Shown piece after piece: positions 61,822-64,000 of a stretch of 64,000 nucleotides of DNA. A model generated the notes under the pieces. It had not been told where the DNA came from, made no database searches, and saw nothing but the letters and a program-made list of their open reading frames with translations. This DNA comes from CAMYLR01 sp039588915 (GTDB lineage: Bacteria > Gemmatimonadota > Gemmatimonadetes > JACCXV01 > JAHWKZ01), in the NCBI GenBank assembly GCA_039588915.1, contig JBDGYV010000004.1:1-64000 (forward strand), written 5' to 3'. The translations under genes and the position numbers were made by a program. Position 1 is the stretch's first letter; the number at the start of each line of letters is the position of its first letter.

Positions 61822-62640
61822 TCAGTCCTTGCGTGCTCGGCGACGCTGCCGGGTGATTAGCGCTCGTTGCATCGACCGCCACAAGCTACGGCGTTCCTCG
61901 CCGGGCTGATCACTGATTTCTAGTGCGCCTTCGAGCAGTCGTGCCTGGTCAGAGCGAGTGAGGCCAGGAATGCTGATCCACACTTGGGCCAGGTTCACTC
62001 CGCGCTGACGCATCGTCGGCCGCCGTCCAGTAACAGACCGGTAGAGGTCTAGCAGGACGATGCCGTGGATCCCGTCCTCGGGCAGTTGACCCTGGGCTGC
62101 TAGGATGTGTGGCGCTTTGAGATCATCGTGAAAGAGACCCCGTGCATGAAGTGTACCGATCAGCCGTCCGAGTAACCGGACCGCACGTCGGCGTTCCGAA
62201 CCACTGGCGTCGCGGACGATCAAGTCAGCGGACTTCACGTCGTGGACCTCTCGCGTAGCGAGAAAACTCTCCCGCCTCAGAAAGCCGATTTGCCGCACGC
62301 CGAACAAAACCGGTGGGGAAACACCGATTCCTAGATCCTCGACCGCGTGGATCGCGAGCCATTCGCCCCGGGCTCTGGTCCGCCCGAGAGCGTCCTTCAA
62401 TCGCCGTCGAAGGTCGCCAAACTGGTAGCGTTTGAGATACACCCGCTCCGGTTGGCCATCGACTTCGAAGGGGACGCGGACGACGATCTGGTTGGGGTGG
62501 GTACGAACAACTTCAACTTCCTGGTGGAGCCGGTCCAGCTCGAGCCATGGGAGCGACTCCACGACCAGGTCCTTGTAGGCAGGCAGGCATTCGAATGTGG
62601 CGCCATTGCGTGTGAACCGCACCGTCGTGTCTGAGACCAC
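61822..62640 (-). CDS. WaaP/KdkA-like lipopolysaccharide kinase
   Basis: The 272-residue protein has the lipopolysaccharide-kinase pattern: RVYLKRYQFGDLRRRLKDALG, then GLFHDDLKAPHILAA (catalytic HxDLKxxHIL) and the metal motif VLLDLYRSVTGRRP. Related enzymes phosphorylate heptose or Kdo in the LPS core. This fits the Kdo genes in the window. GTG at 62640 has AAGGGA upstream. It is the last of three minus-strand genes (LVIVD protein, methyltransferase, kinase). Confidence 0.88.
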   Translation of the reverse strand: MVSDTTVRFTRNGATFECLPAYKDLVVESLPWLELDRLHQEVEVVRTHPNQIVVRVPFEVDGQPERVYLKRYQFGDLRRRLKDALGRTRARGEWLAIHAVEDLGIGVSPPVLFGVRQIGFLRRESFLATREVHDVKSADLIVRDASGSERRRAVRLLGRLIGTLHARGLFHDDLKAPHILAAQGQLPEDGIHGIVLLDLYRSVTGRRPTMRQRGVNLAQVWISIPGLTRSDQARLLEGALEISDQPGEERRSLWRSMQRALITRQRRRARKD

Positions 62641-62649
62641 AGCGTCCCT

Positions 62650-63393
62650 TCAGCGGCTGTTCCGGCGATCGAGAACGTCACGCCCTGGGTAGACACCGCC
62701 AAGCGCGTCGAAGGTGTCCAGGCTGACGCCGTGAGTTCTTTTCGAGCTTGCGGTTTCCGTCGTCTTTGAGCCTTCGCGCTCGTACAACCGCGTCTTGCTC
62801 ATGATCGGTCGATCGCGGCGTCGTTCAGTTTCGGCGATTACCGTGTGCGGCATCGATTCGAGAAACCGGTTGATCGGCCGGCGGATCCACTTTCCACGTG
62901 AACCAGTATCGTTGTTGGGCGGGCTTTCGATGATCACGGTGTCGCCCAGATTGAGGATCGCTCGCGCAGCCATGCGCCAACGCCACCGAAAGTGGTGGAT
63001 CACATTGAGGGCGAGTACAACGTCAAAATGCTCGGTCTGACTCAAGCTTTTTAGCTCTCGGGCGCTAACCGCACGCTGTAGGAGCACCACCCGGTCGCTC
63101 TCGTTTTGCCGGCAGTTCTCTAACAGGTCGGGCTGCTTTTCGATCATTACGCAGATAGCGTCGAACTCGTGGGCGATGCGAAAGCTGAAGTAACCTTGGT
63201 TGGCACCGATGTCGAGCACCGTGAACGATCTCGGACAATTTTTGAGGACTTCGGCGACCGCCTGGTAACGCTCTTCCGAGCTCCGCGTACCGTGGCGGAC
63301 GACGCGGCCTTTGAGATAGATGTCCTGGTAAACCTTGTCTTGGTCGGGCATCCTCAATAAGCGAAACGGCGTCCGACGCTCGAGGTCGAGCAC
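62650..63393 (-). CDS. Class I SAM-dependent methyltransferase
   Basis: This 247-residue protein has SAM motif I VLDIGANQGYFSFRIAHEF, an acidic loop VMIEKQPDLLENCRQ and DVVLALNVIHHFRWRWRM. The C-terminal ~60 residues are basic and rich in Arg/Lys (ETERRRDRPIMSKTRLYE), unlike a plain domain. The acceptor is unknown. GTG at 63393 is used; ATG at 63351 (residue 15) is possible, but its GAGG is too close. It lies between a truncated LVIVD protein and the LPS kinase, so a role on LPS or a glycan is plausible. Confidence 0.85.
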   Translation of the reverse strand: MLDLERRTPFRLLRMPDQDKVYQDIYLKGRVVRHGTRSSEERYQAVAEVLKNCPRSFTVLDIGANQGYFSFRIAHEFDAICVMIEKQPDLLENCRQNESDRVVLLQRAVSARELKSLSQTEHFDVVLALNVIHHFRWRWRMAARAILNLGDTVIIESPPNNDTGSRGKWIRRPINRFLESMPHTVIAETERRRDRPIMSKTRLYEREGSKTTETASSKRTHGVSLDTFDALGGVYPGRDVLDRRNSR

Positions 63394-63428
63394 CGAACGT
63401 CACTTCGGGTCGGTTGCGGGCCGTAGAG

Positions 63429-64000
63429 CTACGAGATCGGCTTCTCGGGAAGCTCGACCGTAAACGTCCACAGTCCAGAGTTGTAGTCGGTCGCATAGAG
63501 CGTGTCGCCGACCGGCGACCACTCGTCCCCGAACATCGGGAACACACCCCACACGCTGGGAGCGAACGGTAGTTTGGCGTCCTCAGGCCCGGCCGACGGT
63601 AAAAAGTAGGCGATCTCACGACCCTGAGCGTAGAGGTCGCCACGCAACTCGCCACTGACGTCGACAACCCGGATTCCACCCTGGTAATAGCCGATGTACA
63701 AGACGTCATCGTTGACCCAGAAGTTGTGCGCACCCGCTTCGGGAACCTCGTACTTGGCGACGTACTTCGGCCTGGTCGGGTCGCTAACGTCTACGACGTG
63801 CACCGGTCCACGTGGATCGTTCCCCGACCCCGGGATGCTAGGGGTCGTGCCCGCGAGGCTGAAGTCCTCATCGCCCACGAACACGTAGTTGCGATGCCGG
63901 ATCGCCGAGTGGGTCGGACCACCCGGATAAAAGATTCGGCTCACCTGCGTCGGTGCCTCAGGGGTTCCGCCACGACCGCCACCGCCGACGTCGAGGATCA
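63429..64000 (-). CDS. LVIVD-repeat beta-propeller protein (5' truncated at the window edge)
   Basis: The frame is open from 63429 to the right edge (the GTG at 63944 is internal), so the start lies outside. The visible C-terminal part (about 190 residues) contains LVIVD-type repeats: GPVHVVDVSDPTRPKYVAKYE and IRVVDVSGELRGDLYA, and ends with ATDYNSGLWTFTVELP. Such proteins are secreted propellers of unclear function. A Gly-rich linker (GGGGRGG) precedes the visible repeats. It is upstream of the methyltransferase and kinase on the same strand, with 35 bp between. Confidence 0.82.
   Translation of the reverse strand, partial: ILDVGGGGRGGTPEAPTQVSRIFYPGGPTHSAIRHRNYVFVGDEDFSLAGTTPSIPGSGNDPRGPVHVVDVSDPTRPKYVAKYEVPEAGAHNFWVNDDVLYIGYYQGGIRVVDVSGELRGDLYAQGREIAYFLPSAGPEDAKLPFAPSVWGVFPMFGDEWSPVGDTLYATDYNSGLWTFTVELPEKPIS

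Noticed and set aside
61801..61825. CTGAG/CTCAG hairpin between the methyltransferase and the kinase gene as a terminator
   Set aside because: Short stem, bulged extension and no T-run on either strand.

Overview
The window looks like a chromosomal segment of a high-GC, diderm, LPS-making bacterium. It encodes a Kdo pathway (KdsA, KdsB, KdsC, KdsD), LptC, LptA and LptB, three TonB-dependent receptors and many lipoproteins. Together with HPr kinase and a mannose-family PTS next to rpoN and hpf, frequent GTG/TTG starts and gene order, this suggests Gemmatimonadota or a close relative. That placement is inference; no rRNA or other decisive marker lies here. No insertion sequence, prophage or CRISPR array was seen.

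Layout. 1-7.3 kb: a 5'-truncated voltage-gated-type K+ channel, then uvrC, queG, an MBL-fold hydrolase, a XerD-type recombinase and an outer-membrane beta-barrel protein. 7.3-14.8 kb: kdsB-pyrG-kdsA-kdsC-kdsD-lptC-lptA-lptB, which makes CMP-Kdo (PyrG supplies CTP) and exports LPS. 14.8-27.6 kb: a good sigma-70 promoter with a sigma-54-like site beside it, then rpoN-hpf-hprK, the mannose-type EIIA/B/C/D, HPr and EI, a phosphoglucose/phosphomannose isomerase, a sugar nucleotidyltransferase, metK, ahcY and a bifunctional nuclease. Most junctions overlap, so this is probably one long operon.

27.6-35.9 kb: a cobalamin riboswitch with an intrinsic terminator precedes btuF-btuC-btuD-btuB, a beta-propeller lipoprotein (possible BtuG counterpart) and a second TonB receptor. 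36-42.1 kb: a BamE-like lipoprotein, plsC, then carAB behind a 20-codon leader ORF whose sequence contains an intrinsic terminator and whose stop overlaps the carA start (likely attenuation), then an HU/IHF gene and tRNA-Arg(CCG).

42.2-64 kb is more accessory: an M49-type metallopeptidase, a cyclase-like/NB-ARC/TPR protein, a cupin protein with a His/Asp tail, an FkbM methyltransferase, a decayed gene fragment, a TonB receptor followed by an ECF sigma/anti-sigma pair, a glycosyltransferase, a sugar epimerase, a hydrolase lipoprotein with an EF-hand-like loop, an autoregulated-looking winged-helix regulator with a membrane protein, NDH-2, a cupredoxin, a frameshifted secreted protein, a tetraheme cytochrome, two methyltransferases, a WaaP-like kinase and a truncated LVIVD-repeat protein.
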